Positions 27,658 to 35,412 of a stretch of DNA of 64,000 nt are shown one piece after another. The DNA is from CAYQJL01 sp964573295 (GTDB taxonomy: Bacteria > Eisenbacteria > RBG-16-71-46 > CAIMUX01 > WJJG01). How positions within the stretch are numbered: position 1 is the first letter of the stretch; each line of letters starts with the position of its first letter. Made by a program: the position numbers and the translations under genes. The stretch is from positions 81,865 through 145,864 of the forward strand of contig CAZNJE010000005.1 in the NCBI GenBank assembly GCA_964573295.1. Direction: 5' to 3'. A model generated the notes under the pieces. That model was given only the letters and a program-made list of their open reading frames with translations, did not search any database and was not told the origin of the DNA.

Positions 27658-28395
27658 ATGGCGAAGCCGACCCATCATCCAGTGCCCGAGCGAGTGCCCG
27701 AGCACGTCGTCTTGATACCCGACGGCAATGGCCGCTGGGCCCACCGCCATGGCCTGCCCACTGCCGAGGGACACCGGCGTGGCGCGAAGGCGGTGGAAGC
27801 TTTCCTGCGCGTATGCCGCGACTGGGATGTGCCCTACGCTACGATCTGGGGGTTCTCGACCGAGAACTGGGCGCGCTCCGCCGGCGAGGTCAAATCAATC
27901 ATGCAGCTGGTCGAGGGTGCGCTGCGCCGCAACCGTAAGAGCTTCCGCCGTGATGGGATCCGCCTCTGGCACCTGGGCCGGCGTGACCGAATCCGGGAGC
28001 GCTATCCTCGCCTCTACGGGCTCATGATGGATCTCATCGAAGAGACCAAGGAGAATCGGCCCTATCATCTCAATCTGGCGCTCGACTACGGCGGGCGCAA
28101 CGAGATCGTCCGGGCGGTGCACGCCGCGGCAGCGCTCGGGACCGATCTCAAGAGCGCCACCTGGGAGCAACTCGAGGCTCATCTGGACACCCGGGGTCAG
28201 CCCGATCCGGATCTGATCATTCGTTCTTCCGGTGAACACAGGCTTTCCGGGATCATGCCCCTGCAGGCTTCCTACGCCGAGATGGTGTTTCTGACGCGGT
28301 TGCTTCCCGAGCTGAGCGAGGAGGATTTCCGGGAGGCACTGCGCGAGTTTGCCTCGCGAGACCGGCGCTTCGGGCGCCGGCCCGTGTCTTCGTGA
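27658..28395 (+). CDS. uppS: Isoprenyl transferase (undecaprenyl diphosphate synthase family)
   Basis: Condenses isopentenyl diphosphate units in cis onto farnesyl or geranylgeranyl diphosphate to make the C55 (or related) lipid carrier for peptidoglycan and surface glycans. The 245-residue protein has the signature PDGNGRWA with catalytic Asp22, GHRRGAKAV, FSTENWARSAGEV, and the C-terminal DLIIRSSGEHRLS and YAEMVF. The residue before the catalytic Asp is Pro where most have Met. I chose ATG at 27658 (GGGAG 6 nt upstream) over GTG 27628 and ATG 27652. A polyprenyl diphosphate synthase follows 71 nt later, which may supply its allylic substrate. Confidence 0.93.
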   Translation: MAKPTHHPVPERVPEHVVLIPDGNGRWAHRHGLPTAEGHRRGAKAVEAFLRVCRDWDVPYATIWGFSTENWARSAGEVKSIMQLVEGALRRNRKSFRRDGIRLWHLGRRDRIRERYPRLYGLMMDLIEETKENRPYHLNLALDYGGRNEIVRAVHAAAALGTDLKSATWEQLEAHLDTRGQPDPDLIIRSSGEHRLSGIMPLQASYAEMVFLTRLLPELSEEDFREALREFASRDRRFGRRPVSS

Positions 28396-28466
28396 GCCGG
28401 TTGCGGTGGCTCTGGGGGGCGCCCCCGGGGCTCGCGCCCAATGACCCGCAATGATAAGGGGAGTCC

Positions 28467-29585
28467 GTGCGAACAACCAGGATCGATCCAGCCGCCGTCG
28501 AAGACGCCAGGTCTTATCTGAAGAGCAATGCGAGTGCGCTCAACGAAGTCCTCGGCCAGTACTGGCGGGAGAAGCGTGAATCGTGGGTCCAGGTGGCCGG
28601 CATCGTCGCCGATGCCGCCGACGCCTATGATGTGCTGACCAGTGACGGGAAGAAGATTCGCGCCAGTCTGGTCAAGCTGGGCTACGATGCATGCTTGCAC
28701 CCGGGTTCGCCGGTCCCGCGCACCGCAGAGGATCTTCTGCGGGCTGCCGCCAGCGTGGAGGTGCTCCACAACGCCTTCCTGATCCACGACGACATCGTCG
28801 ACAACAGCAGCCTGCGCCGCAACGTGCCCACCGTGCACCGCCGCTACGCAGAGTCGTCGCGGAGCCGATTCGCCTCCGACGAGGAGGCGCTCGAGTACGG
28901 GCGGGCGATCGCGCTCAATTTCGGCGACGAAGGCCAGGCGCTGGCGCAGGATCTGCTCATCTCCTCCGGCTTCCCTACCGGTGTGCTCTTGCGCGGGGTG
29001 ACGCTGCTGAGTGAGGTGACGATCCAGACCGTGATGGGCCAGCTGCTCGACGTCGAGGACATCAAGATCGAGGAGTTGACCGAGGATCTCGTCCTGCAAA
29101 TCCATCAATACAAGACCGCCCACTACACGATCATGTTGCCGCTCTTGCTAGGGGCGACGCTGGCCGACGCGCCCGCAAAGGCCCTCGAACATATCCGCGA
29201 GTTCGCCGTGCCGATCGGTATCGCATTTCAGATCCAGGACGACATCCTGGGCCTCTTCGGCAACGAAGAGGAACTCGGCAAGCCGGTCGATTCGGACATC
29301 AAGGAGGCGAAAAAGACGCTCCTGTTCGTACATGCCTATGCGGCTGCGCATGAGAAGGACCGAGCTTTCTTGAGGGTTGTTCACGGGAACGGCGGTCTGA
29401 CCGCCGAGGATGTGGCGCGCGTGCGCCGCATCGTGCGCGAAACGGGCGCTCTTGCCCGTTCCGAGGCGATTGGGCGAGAACAGGTCGAGCGGGGAAAAGT
29501 GTACGTCGATGGCATCACCGAGAAACCCGAGTGGCGACGGATCCTGCGGGGCCTGGCCGACTATTTTATCGTGCGACGCACCTGA
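28467..29585 (+). CDS. Trans-polyprenyl diphosphate synthase (farnesyl/geranylgeranyl type)
   Basis: 372 residues from a GTG at 28467 with AAGGGGAG 4 nt upstream. It joins isopentenyl diphosphate to allylic diphosphates in trans. The first Asp-rich motif is DDIVD (108-112, in LIHDDIVDNSSLRR). The second is DDILG (from 258) with GK two turns later (ELGKPVDSD), a form common in GGPP-type synthases. GKKIRASL supplies the substrate-binding Lys-Arg. Bulky Phe and small Ala precede the first motif, so product length cannot be set by eye. It is about 40-50 residues longer than typical FPP synthases, mostly at the N-terminus and around 130-150. Likely co-transcribed with uppS. Confidence 0.9.
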   Translation: MRTTRIDPAAVEDARSYLKSNASALNEVLGQYWREKRESWVQVAGIVADAADAYDVLTSDGKKIRASLVKLGYDACLHPGSPVPRTAEDLLRAAASVEVLHNAFLIHDDIVDNSSLRRNVPTVHRRYAESSRSRFASDEEALEYGRAIALNFGDEGQALAQDLLISSGFPTGVLLRGVTLLSEVTIQTVMGQLLDVEDIKIEELTEDLVLQIHQYKTAHYTIMLPLLLGATLADAPAKALEHIREFAVPIGIAFQIQDDILGLFGNEEELGKPVDSDIKEAKKTLLFVHAYAAAHEKDRAFLRVVHGNGGLTAEDVARVRRIVRETGALARSEAIGREQVERGKVYVDGITEKPEWRRILRGLADYFIVRRT

Positions 29586-30070
29586 TCATTTGACCCGACC
29601 GGCGCTGCGGGCGTATCCTTCGATGTTGCCTTACTTGACGAGGCCCGGGCGTGTCGCGGCAGCTGATGACACGTCCGCGTCGTGAGCGGAAGAACGCCCA
29701 GGGCTGGAAGTCCCCCTGTGAGGACTCGCCGGGGCGATGCGAAAGGTACGTTTGCGCGCAAGCGCGTCATGAGGCAGGGGACAAGCCGTGGCTATCCGGC
29801 ATCCGCACGGCGGAGGCCGGAGACGAATTCCCCTTGGCGACCTCCGTCGATGCCCCCATCCGGTGGAAGGACAGGGATGGGCGCGAGCGTCCGGAGAGCG
29901 CCGGCGACCCACCCGGTGCGGGCGCCGAACCGAGGAAGCTTTTTTGGGAGGCCCGCCCATGGACGGGCCTCCGCCGGGACGAAGGCCGTCAACAGCCGGT
30001 CCGCGTCGCGCGGCACAGAATCCATGCGCCACAGCCTTCCCCTTGCCCGAGCAAGGGAGTACGCGACTAC
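29586..30070. other. Noncoding interval with successive hairpins
   Basis: 485 nt between two plus-strand genes. The frame that spans it lacks a ribosome site and a plausible protein. A series of short stems is visible: 29650-29655/29668-29673, 29674-29678/29686-29690, 29709-29713/29722-29726, 29855-29861/29875-29881, 29947-29955/29964-29972. A T6 run lies at 29940-29945. I could not match it to RNase P RNA, tmRNA, SRP RNA or a known riboswitch core. Confidence 0.5.
29947..29972 (+). other. Perfect 9-bp GC-rich hairpin
   Basis: ggaggcccg pairs with cgggcctcc around an 8-nt loop. A T-rich run precedes rather than follows it on the plus strand, so it is not a standard intrinsic terminator for uppS and the synthase gene. 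Confidence 0.7.
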
Positions 30071-31369
30071 ATGAGGAAGCTGTTCGAGGGAGTTGCCATC
30101 CTGTCGGTGGCGATCGAAATCGTCGCCGGGTTTTTTCTTCTCGTTCCGAGCCTGACCAATCTGATCCTGCCGTGGTTTCCCGCGCCCCTTTCCGAAGCGC
30201 TCACGGCCCCCGGGCCGGCGGTGTTCGTGAGGATCCTGCTGGCGACGGCTTGTTTCTTCGGAGCCGTGCTGCAGTTCCACGCCCTGCGCTGGGTGCGCGA
30301 AGACCGGGAGGAGGGGCACGCCCTCTTCCACATCTACGGTCCATTCCTGTTGGTCGGAGGCGTCCTTCTGTTCGCCGCGGCTGGGAGCACTGGGTGGGCC
30401 TGGGTCTTTCTGCTGATCGATGCCCTCCGCGGTGCGCTTCTGCTCACGCTCTCGCTCATCGTTCTCTACAGTCCCGATACCCTGGCGGAGTTGCGACTGC
30501 CGGCCGATCGCGGCCGCGCCGATTCACGTGGCCGCGGACGAACGGCTTCCCGCTCCGGGCGGTCGTCACGGTCAGGCCGGTCCTCGGGTCGGTCCTCGGG
30601 TCGGTCCCAGAGCCGATCCTCGAGCCGGTCCTCGCGTGGCCGGGGCGATAGCCGGCGCAGCTCACGTTCCAGCCAGCCGCGCACCTCGAGACCGTCCACG
30701 TCCGGGGCGCCCGTATCGGGTGGCGGTGAGGAGGCGGGCGGAACCCGCAGCGAGAGCCAAAGCGACCGCAGTGAGGGCCGGAGCGACCGAAGGGAGAGCA
30801 GCCGTCGGCGGCGCCCGCGCCGGGGTGGCTCTCGGGGTGGCTCCCAGGGACGCGAGCGCGCCGATAGGGTGGAGGGTTCTGAAGCCTCCCAGGATCGTGA
30901 GTTCAAACCACTGCCGGGGGAACCTGGCGAAGCGAGGGGAACGGTAGACTCCGAAACCGCTTCGGAAGCATCCTCGCGGGGAGACAAGCGGCGCCGGTCA
31001 CGTCGCGGTGGCCGCTCGCGGCGGGGCGATCGACCCAGTTCGGGTCGTGAGATGGCCCCTCGCCGGGAGGAGTCGCGGGCCCAGGAGGAGTCTCCTCGCC
31101 GGGAGGAGTCGCGGGCCCAGGAGGAGTCCCCGCGTCGTCAGGAGACCGAACGCCGTGTGGTACCTGAGGGCCGTGAGGAGCCTCGGCGCGGTCAGGAATC
31201 CGGAGACCGCGCGGCGGAAAGCCAGACATCCGACGGGGCCAACGAGTCCGGTCGCGAACACGTTCGCATCAAGGAAGCGCCGGTCGAGGCTGGACGGCGG
31301 GTTCGACGGGGCCGTACCGTGAGGGGGGCCACCTTCCGGCCGCGGGAGAAGCGCATCCGCCGGCGCTAG
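30071..31369 (+). CDS. Membrane protein with a long Arg/Ser-rich tail
   Basis: 432 residues. Residues 1-140 hold four predicted transmembrane helices (VAILSVAIEIVAGFFLLVP; VFVRILLATACFFGAVL; YGPFLLVGGVLLFAAAG; FLLIDALRGALLLTLSLIVL). The remaining 290 residues are low-complexity and very basic: GRSSGRS and RSSRSS runs, RRRRPRRGG, GGSRGGSQGRE, then two copies of REESRAQEESPR and a final RRGRTVRG...KRIRRR. The tail resembles eukaryotic RS/RGG RNA-binding segments and bacterial RNase E scaffolds in composition, so tethering nucleic acid at the membrane is an inference. AAGGGAG lies 10 nt before ATG at 30071. No enzyme domain is visible. Confidence 0.7.
   Translation: MRKLFEGVAILSVAIEIVAGFFLLVPSLTNLILPWFPAPLSEALTAPGPAVFVRILLATACFFGAVLQFHALRWVREDREEGHALFHIYGPFLLVGGVLLFAAAGSTGWAWVFLLIDALRGALLLTLSLIVLYSPDTLAELRLPADRGRADSRGRGRTASRSGRSSRSGRSSGRSSGRSQSRSSSRSSRGRGDSRRSSRSSQPRTSRPSTSGAPVSGGGEEAGGTRSESQSDRSEGRSDRRESSRRRRPRRGGSRGGSQGRERADRVEGSEASQDREFKPLPGEPGEARGTVDSETASEASSRGDKRRRSRRGGRSRRGDRPSSGREMAPRREESRAQEESPRREESRAQEESPRRQETERRVVPEGREEPRRGQESGDRAAESQTSDGANESGREHVRIKEAPVEAGRRVRRGRTVRGATFRPREKRIRRR
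31061..31132 (+). repeat. In-frame 36-bp tandem repeat
   Basis: Two copies (starting 31061 and 31097) encode the 12-residue unit RREESRAQEESP in the tail of the membrane protein. The copies are nearly identical, so the duplication is recent. Confidence 0.9.
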
Positions 31370-31397
31370 GAGCGGCGGCGGTAGGGCCACCTGCGCG

Positions 31398-31821
31398 TCA
31401 GCGCGTGAAGACGAACGCGTGATTCTCGAAGCTCTCCCAGCTGCTGAACCGCCCGCAGTTGCGCTTGTGCCGCAACACGAAGCCCAGGCCGTTCAGAAGG
31501 GACTCGAGATCGCGGTCGGTGATCCCCCACTGCCAGACGTTGTGGATGTCCCGCCAAGGGCGCTGGTACTGCGGGTGTATCTCCTCGGGCCTCTCCCAGA
31601 AGTCCCTGTAGTGAGGAATCGTCGGGTTCATCGAGATCGAGCTGGGGATATTCGCCTGCCTTGCTGCTCACCGCCGGACGCAGGGTGCCGAACGCCGTGT
31701 CGATCAGCTTTCGCTTGCTGGGGTCGAATGAAACGGGAAGCCCGTGCGCAAGGTGGCCCCACAGGCCCCGCACCCCTCTCTGCCAACGCTGCACCAGTAC
31801 TCTCATCCCGTCGCTCTTCAT
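31398..31821 (-). pseudogene. Frameshifted methyltransferase-like remnant
   Basis: Two minus-strand frames join into one plausible sequence. The upstream frame reads AGEYPQLDLDEP and the downstream frame TIPHYRDFWERPEE, and dropping one base near 31632-31636 would splice them. The downstream part (QRPWRDIHNVWQWGITDRDL, CGRFSSWESFENHAFVFTR) resembles the C-terminal third of bacterial SAM-dependent methyltransferase-like proteins, though this family call is tentative. No SAM-binding N-terminal half is present, and the proposed start at 31821 has no ribosome site. Upstream, another open segment (SSEKDIIIRELDRMRTIE then stop, about 31880-31820) may be a further fragment. A sequencing error is the alternative. 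Confidence 0.5.
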
Positions 31822-31924
31822 TCGATAGTACGCATACGGTCTAGCTCGCGGATGATGATGTCTTTCTCAGAGCTTTCTAAAAGCCTATGCGAAGGCCCGC
31901 TATTCAGAAAGCCTTTTCTCTCGG

Positions 31925-32010
31925 TGGGCTCTAGCGCGATGGCGGTCCGAGGCGGTCCGACGTTCCGAGCCGGTCCGAGCTGTTCCGAGCGGGTCCGCGC
32001 ACGCCTCAGC
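31925..32010 (+). repeat. Degenerate cggtccgagc-type repeat
   Basis: About seven imperfect copies of a 10-12-nt unit (ggcggtccga, cgttccgagc, cggtccgagc, tgttccgagc) lie upstream of the MFS gene. Confidence 0.65.
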
Positions 32011-32081
32011 GGTCGCCGGCCTGTGGTAGAATGGCGCGATTCGTTCAGAGGAAAGAGGGATCTCAGAGGGTATCCACATCC

Positions 32082-33362
32082 ATGCGATTACGTTCCACCG
32101 TCGGCCGGCTGCGGGGGCTGTCCCTTGACTTTCGGTACATGCTCCTGGCCACTCTGCTTTTCGGGGCCGCCGGCGGCATCTTCATGGCCACTCTCAACAA
32201 CTACCTCTCCGACGTGCACGGCTTCGATGCCGCGGCGCGCGGCTGGCTGGAGCTGCCCAGGGAGCTGCCGGGTTTTCTGATCATCTTCGTGGCCGGTGCG
32301 ATGCTCATCCGCTTTCGAGAGAGTCAGATGGCCGCCATGGCGATGGTCTTCACCGCGATTGGCGCGATCGGGCTCAGTTACCTGTCTCCGGCGACGGCGC
32401 TGGTCATCGTCTGGATCATGATCTGGTCGCTGGGTGATCACATCATCTTCGCGGTGGAAGGGCCCCTCGGTCTCAAGCTGGCGACCGCGGGCGGGGAGGG
32501 CCGCCGACTGGGCCAACTGGGGGGTGCCCGCAATCTGGGCACCATCGTGGGCGTGGGCGGCGTCTTCCTTCTGGCACGGGCGTTCGGAGATCGCTACGAG
32601 GTCTTCTACGTTCTGGCGGCCGCGTGCGCGGCGGGCGCGGCCTGGTACTACTTCCGCCTGCGCGTGGGGCACGGGGACGCCCCCTCGCGCAGGATCGTCT
32701 TCAAGAGGCGCTACAGAATCTTCTATGCGATCAGCGCGATCTTCGGCATTCGCAAGCAGATCTTCCTGGCCTTCGGCACCTGGGTTCTGGTTGCGCTGCA
32801 CGATGTGCCCGTCTCCACCATCGCCTTGCTCTACTTCATTGCCTCGGCTCTGGGCGTAGCCATCCGTCCGTTGCTCGGCGATGTGATCGACTGGCTCGGA
32901 GAGCGCGTGGTTCTGGCCGTCGATGAGATCTTGCTACTCATGATTTGTCTGACCTACGCGTTCTCCTCCGACCTGCTGAGAGCTCCTTGGGACCTCTACA
33001 TGCTCTATGCCGCCTACGTCTTTGACTCCGTGCTCTTCGCCCTGCGCGTGGCGCGGACGACCTACCTGAAGAAGATCGCCGAACACCCGTCCGACATCAC
33101 GCCCACCGTTTCGATGGGGATCACGATCGACCACGCCGTCGCCATGAGTCTGCCCGTGCTCTCGGGATACATCTGGGACGCGTGGGGGTATCGCTGGGTG
33201 TTCCTTCTGGCGGGCGCCATCGCACTGGCTGGCTTCTTCGTGTGCTTGCGGATTCGTGTGCCGCAAGCACACGCCGAAAGCCAGGAGGCGCCTGTAGTGG
33301 GCCGGGGCCTCCCGGTCGCGGGCCGGGACGGGGCGGCACCGAAGGCAGAGTTATCAGACTGA
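32082..33362 (+). CDS. MFS transporter
   Basis: 426 residues with about 12 hydrophobic helices arranged in two halves (for example YMLLATLLFGAAGGIFMATL, FLIIFVAGAML, VFYVLAAACAAGAAWYYF, YAISAIFGIRKQIFLAF, VFLLAGAIALAGFFV), typical of the major facilitator superfamily. The cytosolic loop between helices 2 and 3 (MLIRFRESQ) and the second-half equivalent are weak versions of the usual GxxxDRxGR motif, so the substrate cannot be inferred. I favour ATG at 32082 (AGAGGG 11 nt upstream), but ATG at 32031 in the same frame is possible. The tail contains a 20-bp duplication at the stop codon. Confidence 0.82.
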   Translation: MRLRSTVGRLRGLSLDFRYMLLATLLFGAAGGIFMATLNNYLSDVHGFDAAARGWLELPRELPGFLIIFVAGAMLIRFRESQMAAMAMVFTAIGAIGLSYLSPATALVIVWIMIWSLGDHIIFAVEGPLGLKLATAGGEGRRLGQLGGARNLGTIVGVGGVFLLARAFGDRYEVFYVLAAACAAGAAWYYFRLRVGHGDAPSRRIVFKRRYRIFYAISAIFGIRKQIFLAFGTWVLVALHDVPVSTIALLYFIASALGVAIRPLLGDVIDWLGERVVLAVDEILLLMICLTYAFSSDLLRAPWDLYMLYAAYVFDSVLFALRVARTTYLKKIAEHPSDITPTVSMGITIDHAVAMSLPVLSGYIWDAWGYRWVFLLAGAIALAGFFVCLRIRVPQAHAESQEAPVVGRGLPVAGRDGAAPKAELSD

Positions 33363-33380
33363 AGGCAGAGTTATCAGACT
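33341..33380 (+). repeat. Perfect 20-bp tandem duplication spanning the MFS stop codon
   Basis: gaaggcagagttatcagact occurs at 33341-33360 and again at 33361-33380. The stop TGA is formed across the junction (33360-33362). The exact identity implies a recent event. Confidence 0.95.
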
Positions 33381-33406
33381 GAGGAGATGCGGAAAGGGAG
33401 GTTTCT

Positions 33407-34069
33407 ATGAAACGCGCGTTGGCCCTGCTCAACCCGGTCAATGTCTGTCTGCTGGCCGACCCGCTTACCCGGGCCGACCCGCTTACCCGGGCCGACCCGC
33501 TTACCCGGGCCGATCCGCTCACCCGGACCGTCCCGCTCATCCTGGCTGTCCTCCTTACCCTGGCCGCCTCGACGGCCCCGACCGCGAAGGCACAGGAGGC
33601 TCCTTCCATGACGACGGTCAATGAGGTGGACCTGCAGCGCTACGTGGGGCTCTGGTACGAGATCGCTCGCATTCCCAATCGTTTCCAGAGCGATTGCGCT
33701 GAAGGAGCGACGGCCGAATACCGGCTACGCGACGACGGCCGCCTGAACGTCATCAACCGGTGTTACCGTGAGGACGGCACTCTCGATGAGGTCGAGGGTG
33801 TGGCCAAGGTCGCCGATCCCGACACGAACGCGAAGCTCAAGGTGAGCTTTGTCAGCTTCCTCGGCTGGCGTCCGTTCTGGGGGGATTACTGGATCCTGGG
33901 TCTGGCCGAGGACTACGGGTGGGCGGTCGTCGGCACGCCGGACCGCAAGTACGGCTGGGTGCTTGCCCGTACTCCGCAGCTGGATCCGCGGACGCTCGCA
34001 CGAGCCTTCGACGCCATAGAGCGCAACGGATATGAGCGGGATGTGTTTATCATGACCTTTCCCCAGTAG
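33407..34069 (+). CDS. Secreted lipocalin (Blc-like) with a repeat inside its signal peptide
   Basis: 220 residues. GGGAGG precedes ATG at 33407. The first motif of the lipocalin fold, YVGLWYEIARIPNRFQ, and later NVINRCYREDGTLDEVEG, FVSFLGWRPFWGDYWILGL and YGWVLARTP match the bacterial lipocalin Blc family, which binds lipids in the envelope. Unlike E. coli Blc there is no lipobox Cys; a hydrophobic segment (VPLILAVLLTLAAS) and AKA cleavage site predict a soluble exported protein. Residues 17-40 are four copies of ADPLTR, inserted between the N-terminal basic region and the hydrophobic core of the signal peptide. Its neighbour upstream is an MFS transporter (44-nt gap). Confidence 0.9.
   Translation: MKRALALLNPVNVCLLADPLTRADPLTRADPLTRADPLTRTVPLILAVLLTLAASTAPTAKAQEAPSMTTVNEVDLQRYVGLWYEIARIPNRFQSDCAEGATAEYRLRDDGRLNVINRCYREDGTLDEVEGVAKVADPDTNAKLKVSFVSFLGWRPFWGDYWILGLAEDYGWAVVGTPDRKYGWVLARTPQLDPRTLARAFDAIERNGYERDVFIMTFPQ
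33455..33526 (+). repeat. 18-bp VNTR coding ADPLTR in the lipocalin signal peptide
   Basis: Three identical copies of gccgacccgcttacccgg and a fourth with two changes are arranged head to tail. The copy number can change in steps of six residues without breaking the frame. Confidence 0.95.
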
Positions 34070-34399
34070 CGGTTAGATAAGTTGACAGCGTCTTGCTTTG
34101 CTCCCGGTGCGCGATGCGACTGAATCGCCGACTCTTGGAGCGCGGATCTGTTCTCTCGATGGCGACCTCCCTCGATGGATGCCTATTCAGCGACTCGCGG
34201 GATCAGGGTGAGCGGGATGTTATACGCGTAAGCTTAACACCGGTTAGTTCTATGTTTGATTCGTCCGGCATGAAATCGCTGCTGTACAATCTGCAGTACC
34301 CCGTGCTAAGCTGGCTTGGTCCGGGCGAACATCAGGTAGCGGATTTCGAGAGCATGCCCGGCCAGCCTCAGCGACCTGCAACATAGGGAGGAGCATGTC
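34070..34399. other. Intergenic region upstream of a secreted-protein gene
   Basis: 330 nt, AT-richer than its surroundings between 34200 and 34330. A TTGACA at 34082-34087 has no good -10 partner. I see no gene in it; the short frames have no ribosome site. Confidence 0.5.
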
Positions 34400-35095
34400 A
34401 TGAAGCCACGCTTGGTCGGTCTTCTGTCTGTCCTGTTTGCTGCCTGCTGCGCAGTTTCTTCTCTCGCGGTCTTTGCGCCCGTCGTCCAGGCCGGCGAGGT
34501 CGATACCTTCATCGATGGCGAGCCGTCCCTGATGGAGCTGTTCGAGGTGCCGCCCATTCCCTACACCATCGAGGATGGGCGTACCGTCGACATCGTGGGG
34601 AACACCTCGAACATGTCGACGGGAACGGGCCGGGCGAAGGGGAATTCCTACGAGGTGCTCACGACCGTGACCCTGACCGAAGCGGAGTTCTACCTCAGTT
34701 TCACCAGCACCCAAACGCTCACCTTCTACGTCTTCACCTGCCCGACCGAATTCGGAACCTACACCGAGGTGTATCGCGACATGGCGCTCGTCCAGGGAGC
34801 GGGCGAGGGCTGGTACTCCTCGGGCGAGATCGCGGTCGAGATGACCGCCGGCGAGCACTACATCATCGCCGTTTCATGGGATGGAACGCTGAGTTACTTC
34901 TACGGCACGGGCGACTACCAGGGGACCTCTTTCGGCGGCTACACCCACGGTTACGCCACCGGCTACGACCCCCTGCCGGCATCGTTCCAGAGCCAGTCGA
35001 ATGACCAGGCGATCTACCACCAGCGGTTGACCACCGGCGGGCCCACCCCGCCTGACCACAGCACGTGGGGTGCGGTCAAGGGGCTCTTCCGCTAA
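34400..35095 (+). CDS. Secreted protein with WGxV tail, 231 aa
   Basis: Function unknown. GGGAGGAG is 6 nt upstream of ATG at 34400. A long signal peptide (LVGLLSVLFAACCAVSSLAV, cleavage after VQA) is followed by a beta-rich domain with alternating Thr/Tyr/Phe strands (VLTTVTLTEAEFYLSFTS, LTFYVFTCPTEFGTYTEVY) similar in texture to extracellular beta-sandwich domains. The last residues, PPDHSTWGAVKGLFR, place the S/T-W-G-x-V-K-x-L-F-R signature exactly at the C-terminus, as in two other exported proteins of this window. It has only one Cys in the mature part and lacks the CDPNPC module. It stands alone, upstream of sucA. Confidence 0.75.
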   Translation: MKPRLVGLLSVLFAACCAVSSLAVFAPVVQAGEVDTFIDGEPSLMELFEVPPIPYTIEDGRTVDIVGNTSNMSTGTGRAKGNSYEVLTTVTLTEAEFYLSFTSTQTLTFYVFTCPTEFGTYTEVYRDMALVQGAGEGWYSSGEIAVEMTAGEHYIIAVSWDGTLSYFYGTGDYQGTSFGGYTHGYATGYDPLPASFQSQSNDQAIYHQRLTTGGPTPPDHSTWGAVKGLFR

Positions 35096-35117
35096 CCACC
35101 TCCACCCGGCACGGTGT

Positions 35118-35142
35118 GGGGGCGTCCCCGATGGGCGCCCCC
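35118..35142 (+). terminator. Stem-loop after the secreted-protein gene
   Basis: gggggcg (35118-35124) pairs with cgccccc (35136-35142) around an 11-nt loop, 23 nt after the stop codon. No T tract follows, so it is at best a Rho-assisted or stabilising hairpin. Confidence 0.4.
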
Positions 35143-35153
35143 GCGCGTCGCGT

Positions 35154-35224
35154 GCGCGCATCCACGCGTCGCGTGCATGCCCTCCACGCAACTCGTGCGC
35201 GCATCCACGCTTCGCGTGCATGGC
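35154..35224 (+). repeat. Imperfect 43-nt-spaced repeat, gcgcgcatccacgc-tcgcgtgcatg
   Basis: Two related copies (from 35154 and from 35197) with a degenerate partial copy between them. Internal gcgcgc/gcgtgc stretches allow base pairing. Confidence 0.65.
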
Positions 35225-35282
35225 TGCGCGCGAACGCCCCGTCCTCTCCAGCGCACAAAAAAACAGATTCCATCAAGAGTTC

Positions 35283-35312
35283 TTGGGAACTCGACGAGAT
35301 TGCTTCTATATA
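35283..35312 (+). promoter_or_regulatory. Candidate promoter for sucAB-lpd
   Basis: TTGGGA (35283-35288), 18-nt spacer, TATATA (35307-35312) in the only AT-rich patch upstream of sucA, placing transcription start about 95 nt before the ATG. Confidence 0.45.
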
Positions 35313-35412
35313 TGCACTAGGAATGCACCCTGGCAATGCGTTCCTGGAGTCGGTTCCATGAAACGGACGCCGCACGGGTCCCAGCACGGGCAATGTGTGC
35401 GCGGAGGCCTAG

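Larger units (their letters stand above)
35096..35412. other. Intergenic region upstream of sucA
   Basis: 317 nt containing a stem-loop, a degenerate repeat and a candidate promoter, each listed separately. No gene is supported here. Confidence 0.55.

Noticed and set aside
29586..30070. RNase P RNA, tmRNA, SRP RNA or cobalamin riboswitch
   Set aside because: I searched by eye for their invariant cores (for example the RNase P P4 strand, tmRNA tRNA-like ends, SRP tetraloop, B12 box) and found none; retained only as a possible structured region.
34082..34110. TTGACA at 34082 as a promoter
   Set aside because: No acceptable -10 hexamer at 16-18 nt, and the next gene starts about 290 nt away.
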